In this document: in pieces, positions 50,133-60,105 of the stretch
Layout of the letters: every line of letters starts with the position of its first letter
Numbering within the stretch: position 1 is the stretch's first letter
NCBI GenBank assembly: GCA_028564705.1
Contig: JAPXFQ010002741.1
Span: 1,488,001-1,552,000 of the forward strand
DNA length: 64,000 bases
Reading direction: 5' to 3'
Source of the DNA: Apricaphanius iberus
Taxonomy: Eukaryota > Chordata > Actinopteri > Cyprinodontiformes > Aphaniidae
The notes under the pieces: generated by a model
Told to the model about the DNA's origin: nothing
The model's input: only the letters and a program-made list of their open reading frames with translations
Database searches by the model: none
Position numbers and translations under genes: made by a program

Positions 50133-51787
50133 CACTGGTAAACTAGTGGCCAGTGTTGCAGTCCCACTAGTTAACTAGTGGCACAAAATGCCAGCCTTTT
50201 GTGTATTTATTCAAATTTCACTAGTTTACTAGTGTGAGGGACATTTTTCTCCAGCTAGTTCATTATGGACAGTGTTTTGTCTTCACTAGCTAACATGTAA
50301 GGCTCAATTTGTCCTCTATAAGCTACTGAAAGACACTATAATGCAGATATGCTCACTAGTTAACTAGTGAGTCTGTCCTGTTCCATTACAAGTGAACTAG
50401 TAAGGCCAAACATGCAAACTAGTTAACTGGTGAGGGCCAATTTGACACTAGTTAACTAGTAAGAGCACATTTCTGCATTACAAGTTAACTAGATAGCTCC
50501 AAAAACAGCCACTAGTGTTTGTCTTGTGCGGACTAGTAAACTAGTGAGCTGCTTCACTGCCACACACACAAACTAGTGAGACTTCAATTTTTCCACTAGT
50601 TAACTAGTGGACAAAAATGCTCCACTTGTTTGTGTTTTTAGGTGTAACTAGTTTACTAGTGAACGAAATATGCATACCACTAGTTACCTAGTAATGCCCG
50701 GAACACCCTCACTAGTAAACTAGGGGGTATTTTTGCATTTACATGTTAACAAGTGACCATTTTGGCATCTCACTAGTTAACTAGTGGGGCTGAAATTGCC
50801 TTCACCAGTTAACTACTGGGCGTTTTGGGGCCCACTAGTAAACTAGTGACACTTTTTGCACCTCACTACTTAACTAGTCAAATGGAATAGGCCCTCACTA
50901 GTTCACTAGTGGGCATTTTGGGGCACACTAGTAAACCAGTGAAACTTTTTGCACCTCACTAGTTAACTAGTTGTCATTTGTGTCTTCACTAGTTAACTAG
51001 TGAGCAGTTCGGCCTTCACTAGTTTACATTTAAGTGTCACACTGAAGCCACTAGTTTACTAGCTAAAGTTCCTTTGGCCAGCATGTTAACTTGTGTGTCA
51101 AATGCAAATGTTTTAGGTGGGATTTTGTGAAATTCTGGACTGTGATTGGTTGTCATATTTTACCTGAACATAGGGAGCCAAAAGAAAGCCTCAATTTAAG
51201 GAATTCTCCACCTCCTAATTAGAATTCTGTGCCACTAGCTGACTAGTGTGAATTTAGGCTTGAACTAGTTTCCTAGTATAATTTATGAACTCACTAGTTA
51301 ACTAGTTGTACAAGGGATGCATCAACTAGTTAACTAGTGAGCCTGCTGTCACCACCTAGCTAGCTAGTAAGCCATTTATGTTTCACTAGTTAACTAGTGT
51401 CATTGACCTACTCCAACTAGTTAACTAGTGAGGAGTTATGCCTTCACTACTAAACTTGTGCACATTCTTGGCTGTCTCTAGTTAACTAGTGAGACACAAA
51501 CACCTTCAACTAGCTTACTGGTAGGCATTTTTGCCTTTACTAGTTAACTAGTGGACATTTCCAGCTCTCACTAGTTAACTAGTGAAACCTAAATGTGTTC
51601 ACTACTTAATTAGTGGGCATTTTTGCTGTCACTAGTTAACTATTGTGCCTATTTTGACCCTCACTAGTTAACTAGTTCACAAAAACATGGCTCACTAGTT
51701 AACTAGTGGACAGAAATGGCTTGCATGTTCATGACAATTATGCCTGATCTCAAGATATCAGAATAAATGCTCATTCGGCTTGCCATA
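50133..51787 (-). repeat. Right arm of the foldback-like element
   Basis: It holds about 15 exact copies of ACTAGTTAACTAGT plus many variants. Read on the minus strand it matches the left arm from 44281 to 45415, including the 160-bp non-repeat spacer (about 51080-51235) with AATTCT...GAATTC boundaries. The inner 400 bp (50133-50530) have no partner in the left arm, so the arms are unequal inside. Confidence 0.9.
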
Positions 51788-52309
51788 AAAATAACTAGGA
51801 AACGTCTGGAGGCCAATTGAGTGGCCACAGGAACCTACCAGGAGGCTCAATATTTTTGGTTTTGTCTCCTCTGATTGCAGTATTGCCACAGACAACTTCT
51901 AGGAGAAGCAATTGCCAGCTTTGAGCCTTAGAAAGGTGATCATGGATCTGAGAAATTCTCAGACAGTATGGTTAATACAGCATAATGGAAATTACGGTTA
52001 AGCTAAGGACTTTACTACTAACATAAGAGGCAAACCTAAAATGTACAGAACATGACAAAATTAAGAAACTCAAAACATAACAATTACCTGTAATGGAGAA
52101 CACTAATAACTAAAATGATCCAAAAACAAATAAAAGTAAAACCGAGACACAAAAACCTAAAAATCCTGACATCATATCCATCTAGCCAAATCGATGCAGA
52201 ACGACCCCAGGCCATAATTCAAATCCAGGCTTTTTTGCTGCAAAACAACTGCTCAACTAACTGTGACACTATGCAGCCCAAATGTTAATCATTACCATAG
52301 TATAAAGTA
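51788..52309. other. No recognised feature
   Basis: Flank of the foldback-like element, A-rich on the plus strand; nothing recognised. Confidence 0.45.
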
Positions 52310-52670
52310 CAATAAAAATAGTACACTTTCAGAAATAGGGGTAAGGTACATTATCACAGTCTAAGGAGAGATTTTGGACCTTTGGGTAACTATCTGTACC
52401 CTTTTTATTGTCTGAAATGTACTGTACATCTTCCTCGGAACTAAAAAGTAAAATTTTTGTATGATTTCTTGGATAGGGTACAATTTCTAATGATTATCGT
52501 TTTCACAAAAAAAATCGATCGATTGGCAAAGCTAGATTTATTTGAAATATACTTCATAGTTTGTTTTTTTGTCAACCAATAATTTTATTTTACTTTCAAA
52601 TGGGTTTTTTTTAATCAGGCAAGTAACAACACACAATGATCTTTCTGTGCTTTAAAAAATGGCAAACTGA
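52310..52670. mobile_element. MITE with GTACC motifs (copy 2, inverted)
   Basis: Opposite orientation to 29781-30312. The left end, GTACACTTTCAGAAATAGGG, matches the inverted right end of copy 1. GGCAAAGCTAGATTTAT matches the inverted ATAAATCTAGCTTTGC there. More decayed than copy 1. Confidence 0.6.
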
Positions 52671-52989
52671 TTTTTTAATCATCAGCCGCTTTGAGACAGG
52701 CCCAATATATAGTGTAATGCAGCAGCGGTAGTGCGATGCAGTAGGTGGCTGTTACTGTAAGCTCTGCAGCAGCAGCAAGCACCATTATCTGTCACTTGAC
52801 ACAGACCTAGGCTCCACCACCTGCCACCACCTGCCTCTGGCTCAACGACCAAGCCCAGGCTCCACCACGAGCCTCCAGGCCCAAGCCCAATCACAAGCCG
52901 CTGGACTCACAACCATGCCATGGCTATGGCACATCCCATCTCCCCATATGTATGGATACTCACTCCTCAAGAACCCTTGAGATTCAATG

Positions 52990-53125
52990 CAGGGTTCCCC
53001 GACATTAATTTTATGTCGGAGTTGTCATCAGGAGGCATAACATTGATTTTCACAGCTATGCTGATGATACACGGCTTAACATTGCCATGTCTTCTTATGA
53101 GGTTGAAAAAAATTTAAGGAGAAGG
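52990..53125 (+). mobile_element. L2-type LINE reverse transcriptase catalytic fragment
   Basis: One frame reads RHNIDFHSYADDTRLNIAMS. Y-A-D-D is at 53057-53068, the polymerase catalytic box in an L2-like context. Upstream sequence (52671-52989) is GC-richer but frameshifted, and I cannot place it. Confidence 0.75.
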
Positions 53126-53849
53126 ACAGGAAGATCAGAAAGCAGATACTTTCTGCAAAGCAAAATAGGTAAAAGTCATTGAAATTAGAGCTGTTAGCTG
53201 CCTAGGGGGTCTGATAAACCTGCCATTAAGTCAGCTTAAGAGTAAAAGCCTTTGACTTTATTGGTTGTCAAGTGTTAAATATATTGCTGAATAGACAAAA
53301 ACATCCAAATTAAGCGATAAAATGGCCATGGGACCGTTACAGATTTATCAATTCAACTTTCAATTTAAACGTTTCTTTAACAGGGATGTTGTGATCAAAC
53401 ATTGTGCAAAAAAAAGTTCCAGCTGATGCAGCGCTTTAGGGTGTATAGCTGGTGCTTATTTTCAACTTGCCTCTTGTTCTGCTTGTCTACACAGCATAAA
53501 AAACACAAAACTATAACAAAAATATATTCTTACACACACTATATAAACTCTACATAACAGTTGCCTATTTCAAAATTTCTTTACTTTTTGGGAGAAGAGA
53601 TATACACTTACTAGAATGTGAGGACACACTGAAGCTTAACAAGTATGTTTTAAATGTCTTTAGGAAATAAATAAAAAAAAGCTATTTTCAATTATTGGCA
53701 TGTGTGGGCAGTTGATAATAGTGATGACTGCTTAATTTTGTAAATTAAGTAATATAAGCATGCATGTAACTCATCTAGCATACAGAGGAACATTATTGTC
53801 TTTTCCATTTTAAACAAGATGTTTATGGTATGAAGGATTAAAAAGTGTC
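53126..53849. other. No recognised feature
   Basis: AT-rich; nothing recognised. Confidence 0.45.
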
Positions 53850-54050
53850 CCTTGTAAAAAATGTTGTGCCCCTTGAAACTTTACAACATTGTTTCATTTA
53901 CAGTGAAGTATTAATGCACTTTTTGGGGGATTTTTTGCAAAAGACCAAAATAAAGTATCACATGATTGTGAAGTGGAAGAAGAATGATAAACAGTTTATC
54001 TTTTCTTTTTTCTTTCAAATAAAAGTAATAAAAGTGTTGCATGTATTTTT
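53850..54050 (+). mobile_element. Tc1-like left-end relic
   Basis: GCCCCTTGAAACTTTACAAC, then AAAGACCAAAATAAAGTATC, then ATGATTGTGAAGTGGAAGAA correspond to the left end of the same Tc1-like family as 38116-38360. Confidence 0.6.
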
Positions 54051-54254
54051 TATTTTTCCTCACTTAGCATAGCGCCTTAATAAAAGATGGTTCAACTACT
54101 TACCATTGAGAAATCAACTAAACAATAATGTCCACATGTGTACAATTGAATAAAACAGCTGTAATGTGAGGCTTTTTAGAGAACATTAGCAAATTAACAT
54201 AGTCAAAAAGACCCCTCAACAAACCTAGTGTTTGGAGAGGAAGTTTGTTTTATT

Positions 54255-54480
54255 CAACCTGGACCTTATTTATAACATGCATTATGTTTACTTACTGACT
54301 AAGATAATTTTGGAGCCACTTGGAGTCCTCCGGGAGAAGTTTATATCCAGTCGCAATCAGCATATATCCATATAATGGGCGTTGTGGGGGCAAGCGAAGT
54401 GCAGCCTCTAAAAAAGCCTTTTCGGCCACAAAACTCCTTCATTTAACCAATATTTTGTAATTCATAGCTACTGCTATTCA
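54255..54480. mobile_element. Single arm of the long-TIR MITE family
   Basis: CTGGACCTTATTTATAACAT, then GTCCTCCGGGAGAAGTTTAT, then CATATATCCATATAATGGGC, then CCACAAAACTCCTTCATTT match the left arm of the MITE at 24743-25648. No right arm follows. Confidence 0.75.
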
Positions 54481-54515
54481 CCTTGGAGATCGAGGCGCCC
54501 CAGAAGTGCTTATGC

Positions 54516-54547
54516 TGATAGATCAGCAGGCTGATGCTGATCTATCA
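54516..54547. other. Perfect 13-bp hairpin
   Basis: TGATAGATCAGCA and TGCTGATCTATCA pair perfectly around the loop GGCTGA. It lies just right of the MITE arm. Function unknown. Confidence 0.7.
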
Positions 54548-55839
54548 ACACGGTGCAGAGTGCATAGAGCCTGTTAAACCCGCAGCACGACGCACACAAT
54601 CCATTTAGCGCTTTTGCCAATAATGATAATGCCATCTAGGCGTTTTTGTAAGAAGACACAAAATATTGGGAGGAGAATAGGCAAGCAAATAGGCGTTCCA
54701 GGCGCAGTGTGATTTACGAAGCATAAAAATGTTTGCGCTGGCTATTTTAGTGTCTACTTTTAGTACTTCGGAAAAGCATGTCTTAATTTTGCGCTACCAC
54801 ATTCAACATGAGTTTATTCTTAACAAACAAAAAATGCAATTCACACACAATATAAACTAAGGCTACGTCCACACTAAGCCGATAAGGTTATACGGGGGGG
54901 ATAACCTTCCTGGAGTCCAATTTATAAAATGTAGTAATCATGCACAATACCAGAATGATAATTGGCATTATATATTACATTTTAAAGACAAAATTCAGTC
55001 TGTTGCAGTTTTAATCCTTCTAACCCTCCAATACGATGTGTGCATGTAGCAGAGAGCAGCACATGACACCGCATGAATTACTTTTATAACTGACAAACGA
55101 AAAACAGAATTCACAGCATTTTAGCCTAGGTTTTGTGCCAAAGACGTATCATGGATCCATGCGCATTATTCAACCTCTCTCTAGCTGTGGTGCAGCTCGC
55201 ATTAGCAGCCACAAAATCCTCATTTGAATATTGGTGCTTGCGCCTGTTGAGAATTGCTCACCCAATCTTAGTAAATCACCCGCAAATTAAGGATAACCCA
55301 TTCACCCAAACTTTTAGTGCCGCACGCAATTTTGCGGTCATTATCAGGAATCTTGATAAATCAGCCCGTATGTGTCATCAAAAACTCTTGGCATCACCCT
55401 AAAAACAATCCCCACATAGAAACTTGGTGGTTGCTGATCCAAGTGTATGGGGAAATTGATTAAGTTTAATCCATCTCAAAGCATTAATTCTAGAAGAAAT
55501 GTTTTAGAATCAACAAAAAATAAGGCTGGGCCAGAGCTTTACCTTCCAGGAGCACAATAACGCTAACCTTGCAACCACAATGGAACCAACAATCAATGAT
55601 TAGGTCAAAGTATGTCCATGCTATTACTTAGAATGAATGTGTCAAACTCCAATGTAAATCTAATTTAGAATTTGTTGCAGGACTTAAAAAAACTATGTTC
55701 ATACAGTAGATGCCCTCTATCTGATCTGACTGAGCTGAGTTAGTTTGGAGAAGAGTGAGCAGAAGAAGAGCGATCATAACCCAAATCACTTGGAGCTTTA
55801 CATGCACCAAAAGATGGTCCTATTTTCACTTGATATAAA
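54548..55839. other. Likely decayed MITE material, no gene
   Basis: CGCAAA/TGCGCC-rich segments at about 54580-54790 and 55130-55380 resemble inverted halves of a decayed DNA element; GTGATTTAC on one side and GTAAATCAC on the other are examples. GGCTACGTCCACACTAAG near 54860 resembles a Harbinger-type end. The 89-codon frame at 55133-55402 has no recognised domain. Confidence 0.35.
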
Positions 55840-55985
55840 GTGTCTTCAAGTGACAAAGTGTCATTCCCATTTTGTTTTCCATCCTGACATGGAAATAGTA
55901 CTTTGTTTTGGTTTATCACATAAAATCCCAAACAAATACATTAAAACTTTGTGATTGTAATTAAACAAAATGTAATAAATAGTCA
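55840..55985 (-). mobile_element. Tc1-like right-end relic
   Basis: GTACTTTGTTTTGGTTTATC, then ACATAAAATCCCAAACAAAT, then ACTTTGTGATTGTAATTAAA are the inverted form of the end described for 38116-38360 and 53850-54050. Confidence 0.65.
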
Positions 55986-56166
55986 AAATTGATACATCCT
56001 TCTCCAAATCCTTGTACATAAGTCACACTAAGGACTTGACAAGAACATTCCTATAATAATAATGCAGAGATTACACCAAAAGTATTTCAAATTCACTCAG
56101 TTTCTGATGGGATAATCTCCATACTCTGCATCAAACAAAATAGACATTGACAGCCATGCGATCTAT

Positions 56167-56427
56167 TCACCTTGACATCTCCATGGTGTCCTTTGTCAGG
56201 TAAACGATCCAGTAGACCAGGTTAAAGGCGCCAAACGAAAGGGGAAATAGGATGCGTGAGTATTTGTCAATGATGCTGGTGCCTGTCAGAACATTGTTAG
56301 CTGGTACCGCTGAGCCTTGCTGTAGGAAAGCTTGAGCATTGACAGGAGGGTTTGGAAACTTTTTTGCAGGGCGCTCAAAAACTGGTGGAGAGTTCATCCT
56401 CTTCTTTAGTACACTACTGTGGTCCAC
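56167..56427 (-). CDS. GABA-A receptor alpha-4/alpha-6-type subunit, last coding exon
   Basis: This exon encodes the end of a GABA-gated chloride channel subunit in the neuronal plasma membrane. It begins after a good acceptor (pyrimidine-rich tract then TTCTTAAAG; AG at 56429-56428) in phase 0 with [13 protein letters not shown], and ends at a TGA (56169-56167), 86 residues in all. The first half is the variable M3-M4 cytoplasmic loop, Pro-rich with LKKR. Then comes [12 protein letters not shown], the strongly conserved entry to M4, and the M4 helix with [10 protein letters not shown], followed by the short TKDTMEMSR tail. The ending SKDTME is what I remember for vertebrate alpha-4 and alpha-6, and not for alpha-1, -2, -3 or -5. 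KYSR and NLVYW resemble alpha-6; FGAF resembles alpha-4, so I do not choose. No stop or frameshift is present. Upstream exons must lie at higher coordinates and were not found to 64000. Confidence 0.88.
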   Translation of the reverse strand: MDHSSVLKKRMNSPPVFERPAKKFPNPPVNAQAFLQQGSAVPANNVLTGTSIIDKYSRILFPLSFGAFNLVYWIVYLTKDTMEMSR

Positions 56428-56528
56428 CTTTAAGAACAAAAGTAAATAGAAACAACAATTGTGAGAAGATATTTATATCAAAGATGCATTGTTATGGTGT
56501 ATTGTTATTAAATAATAAGCCGTTTTAC

Positions 56529-57005
56529 ACTCAACAAAAATATAAATGCAACACCTTTGTTTCTGCTCCCATTGTTCATTAGATGGAATTAAAGATCTAA
56601 AATTCATTCCAGATACACATTATTACCATTTCTCTCAAACATTGTTCACAAATCAGTCTAAATGTGTGATAGTGCACGCTCCCTCAATTCTTGTGGCATC
56701 TGTGGCATTTTGCTGTGAGACAAAACTGTACATTCCAGTGTGGCCTTTTATTGTGGGCAGTATAAGGTACACCTGTGCACTAATCATGATGTCAGATCAG
56801 CATCTTGATGTGGCACACCTCTGAGGTGGGATGGATTATCTCAGCAAAGCAGAAGTGCTCACTATCACACATTTAGGCTGATTTGTGAACAATATTTGAG
56901 AGAAATGGTAATATTGTGTATCTGGAATGAATTTTAGATTTTTAAGTCCATCTCATGAAAAATGGGAGCAGAAACAAAGGTGTTGCGTTTATATTTTTGT
57001 TGAGT
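56529..57005. mobile_element. Rearranged Tc1-like derivative with long inverted ends
   Basis: The left end starts ACTCAACAAAAATATAAATG; the right end is its inverted form, ATATTTTTGTTGAGT. The inverted homology extends well over 100 bp. From about 56675 the sequence reads as the inverted 5' part of a Tc1-like element, including TTGTGGCATCTGTGGCATTT, which is antisense to the start of its transposase. A fuller member lies at 58888-60368. It lies in the last intron of the GABA-A receptor gene, about 100 bp upstream of the exon. Confidence 0.75.
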
Positions 57006-58125
57006 ACTTATCTTCAATGAATCAATCAGTCTTTATTTATATACTCTCTTTCCAACATGGGTATACATTATGTTGTTTTACTCAACCAAGGTCCAACAAA
57101 AAAAGACTGTATGAATTATAGATGTTGTTATGTGCAAATACAGTCTATAGTGTTATCTTTTTTTCCAGCTTAAGAACAAATATGATTCTAGGAACACTTT
57201 TTATAAGTGCAAACTTAAACAGGGTTGCAGAACTACAGTATCTCAAAGATATCAATTAAAATCAGGAAAAAAATCTTAGCAAACAGAATTTTTTTATTAT
57301 TATTGGCTTTGGTGAGATTTATGTCTATTCGCTATGTGCAGACTGATGTTCTGCAGTTGTGTGTACTAAATAATTTCAAACAAAGAGACACTCACTACAA
57401 TGACATATGACTGTCCTAGAACTTTTTACATTTAAACATAATTTAAACAACATCATTTTAATTATGATTGAATTACAGATGTCCCTGCAATAATTGTTGA
57501 GAATCATGTACAATATGAGAACAGAACTAGGCTAGGGAATGCCAAATGCAAAACAACACAGTCAGAAATAAAGCAATTCTGTGTGAAGCACAAAAACGTC
57601 ACATCATGATGTTTCTGGGCGATTTTTGTAAATCAAACAATCCTCTAAATTATTAAGAAGATGATGCATAATAAACATTTCTGGGGGCACAGAAATAAAT
57701 TGTGGTTTTGAATAATGCAACAAACAAAATTATTACTTAGAAAGTTCAAATTCTGCAAAAATGTAATATAAATTCCCTAACTTTTGTAGCTTTTGGATTG
57801 TTGCTGCTTTTGTCTAAACATCTCATTCTTCTCTTCAAGTTCAGAAACTGACAAACTGAGTCAGTATTAGAGAGACTCTGCAAGCAATTAACTTAAAAAA
57901 AATTAAATAACATCTACAACTAAATAATTAAACAAAAAAACTAATATATGTATATTTTTATTTAATGAAGCATGTGGCTATCAAAACAAATATCAATCTG
58001 AAAAAATGAAATAATACTTTTTTTTTCTTCTCCATGACCTTAGAAATAGTGGCACCTAAAGGTCCTTTGATCTAGTGATTAATCCGCTGCTTTTGGTTTT
58101 GTGTATAGTACCCTCCAAATATGAC
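57006..58125. other. Probable intron, no feature recognised
   Basis: AT-rich sequence. No exon is recognised on the minus strand. A weak tRNA-like patch occurs near 58056-58110 (CCTTTGATCTAGTGATTAAT). Confidence 0.4.
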
Positions 58126-58735
58126 TATGGCCGTTTTCACATGTGTGGCCGTACCAGAAAACGGCCAGAGAAAATGCTAATTTTTTCTGTTCACATGGCA
58201 CAGATCTCTGCCCGTATTGCGATCCAGTCTTTTACTACAAATAAACAGCAGGTGGCGGTATACAAATAAGTCTTAGTTCTCCAACAAACAAGGGAGTGAG
58301 AAGTACCGACATCATAAAACGAGCGACAGCCTAGAATGTAAACAAACTGGTCTACTGGTCAGCTGCTACCTGAAGCCATCTACAGGGTGAGTGTTGTAGT
58401 AAACCCGCCGTTTTGTAACCTGCTGTGTTGCTGTGGGATGCTTGAATCGCGTTGTTTTGGTATTTGTATGGTCGCGAGGTGATTCTGTAATTTCGGCCGG
58501 CGGTGTCGTCATTTCCGCATGGAGCGCGTCTATTGTCTTGAGTACGGCCAGAGTACGGGTTGTGTTCACATGGTACATGGCCGCTCGTACCTGGACTCGG
58601 ATACTACCTCCAAGGCAGGTCTCTCTGGCCGTATTCTGGCACGGTACAGCCTGTGTTCACATGGTACGAAATAAGTGGATTTTGACCAAATACCGTACCC
58701 GAGTACGGACTCCCGTACCATGTGAAAGCGCCCTA
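58126..58735. mobile_element. MITE with TTTCACATG-type ends and TA duplication
   Basis: The element is 58128-58733. The left end is TGGCCGTTTTCACATG; the right end, inverted, is GGGCGCTTTCACATGGTACG; TA flanks both sides (58126-58127, 58734-58735). Subterminal repeats of GTTCACATGGTAC and GTACGG...AGTACGG occur near the right end. The GC-rich centre gives short open frames without domains. Superfamily not assigned. Confidence 0.65.
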
Positions 58736-58803
58736 TGTAGAGGAAAAGGCCCTCTGTAGAATTAGAAATAGTGATATTTAGTTAGCACATATTTGTGAAT
58801 AGT

Positions 58804-58805
<2 letters not shown>

Positions 58806-58887
<82 letters not shown>
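58806..58887. repeat. (TA)n microsatellite
   Basis: About 41 TA units, immediately left of the Tc1-like relic. Confidence 0.95.
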
Positions 58888-58891
<4 letters not shown>

Positions 58892-59075
58892 CAAAAATCT
58901 GAACGCAACACTTGTTTTTTTACATAAAAAAATAACCATTTATCTCAAACATTGTGCACCAAAATCTGTTACAATGAGCACTTCTCCTTTACTGAGATAA
59001 TCCATCCCACCTCACAGGTGTGCCATATCACGATGCTCATTAGACAACATGATTATTGCACAGGTGTGCCTTATG

Positions 59076-59395
59076 GTGCATTCAGACCGCAAGCTTTTTC
59101 AGCGTCAAGCAACGCTGACAAAGCGACTAGTTTGACGCATGTACACATTTTTAAGCTGAAGCTTGCAAAGTTCGTAGGTAGGCCTTTCTCTGCTGGACAT
59201 TTAAAACACTCGCGGATCGTGGTTGGCTAGGCAGCGTCGATGTCGGGCAATGTCACTACAGTGAGACGTTCCAATTGGTCGCCGTACTGCGTCAACAGCA
59301 TTAGGACCGTCACAAGTTCAACTGGCTGAACTTCTGCGTTGCTAGCGTTATGGGCTTTGAAGCTTGAAATGCAGGAAAAGCTTGAAAAGTTGACA
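59076..59395. mobile_element. Harbinger-like MITE fragment inside the Tc1-like relic
   Basis: It begins TGGTGCATTCAGACCGCAAG and shares TGGTTGGCTAGGCAGCG, GAACTTCTGCGTTGCTAGC and GCAGGAAAAGCTTGAAAAG with the MITE at 16389-16791. No right terminal repeat is seen. Confidence 0.65.
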
Positions 59396-59612
59396 GAGCC
59401 ACACTAAAGGCCACTCTGAAATGTTTAGTTTTATCACACAGCACAATGCCACAGATGTTGCAAGTATTGAGGGACCGTGCAGTTGGCATGCTGACAGCAT
59501 GAATGTCCACCTAAGCTGTTGCTCATGAATTGAAGCCTTGAATGATTTGTCAGTACATCCAACCAGCTTCACAACCGCAGACTACGTATAAGCACACCAG
59601 CCCAGACTGTCT

Positions 59613-60105
59613 ATTCTTTTTTACAGTCTATGGCTGAGAGCCAATATTCTTGAAGACTGTAGAGGGCGGCGTAGGGCTCTATGGCATGCATACAACACTA
59701 CACCATAGTAGAAGTAGAAATCTGTGTTTTTTCCAAGATGGCGACACTCATGAGCTTAAACAAAGCAGAAATACTTTTATGCTGTTTACTACTGTTTGGA
59801 AAAAAGACAAAAAATTAGATGGTCCACTCGTCCACTATAACACAGTTGATCACATTGATCTCTATGGGCCAAATCGTAAAGATGTCTATATTTATGAACC
59901 TCCACCAATAGGAGCTCTTACTAGTTCGCCATGTTTTTCCACACGGGACCGTCCGCGTAGTTACAAAAAATTTCCTAGGGGCACGGTGAAGAAATTTAGG
60001 TCTCCGCGGGGGCCGAACGAAGAGGCTCGGTTACTGAAATGACATAACTTGGCTGCGTGGAGCTCGCGGATGCGTCAAGCATCAGGCAAGTGTAAGTCTG
60101 CAGAC
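59613..60105. other. Unidentified insert within the Tc1-like relic
   Basis: It contains TTTTTTACAGTCTATGG and CCAAGATGGCGACACTCATG, phrases common in teleost repeats, and a 130-codon plus-strand frame (59650-60042) with a basic C-terminus. I do not recognise the product. The end near 60060-60100 (GATGCGTCAAGCATC) is a small inverted repeat. Confidence 0.4.

Larger units (their letters stand above)
43896..51787. mobile_element. Foldback-like element with palindrome-array arms
   Basis: A 7.9-kb structure with two long inverted arms (43896-45415 and 50133-51787) around a 4.7-kb centre. The outer ends match when inverted: TATGGCAAG(T/C)CGA(A)TGAGCATTT, then ATTCTGATATCTTGA, then CATAATTGTCATGAACATGC. 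Both arms are packed with CACTAGTTAACTAGTG and variants. The centre contains later insertions (Tc1-like 45651-47266, hAT copy B 48379-49639). About 1.7 kb of original core remains, in which I see no transposase. No convincing target duplication is visible. Inverted arms made of short tandem subrepeats resemble Drosophila Foldback/Galileo organisation by analogy only; I do not recognise this family. Confidence 0.75.

Noticed and set aside
43896..51787. CRISPR-like array of repeats and spacers
   Set aside because: The repeats are palindromic, variable and unevenly spaced, in a vertebrate genome, and the spacers are shared in inverted order between arms. This is an inverted-repeat element, not a CRISPR array.
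55133..55402. 89-codon open frame as a transposase remnant
   Set aside because: No catalytic or DNA-binding motif visible; the surroundings look like decayed non-coding MITE sequence.
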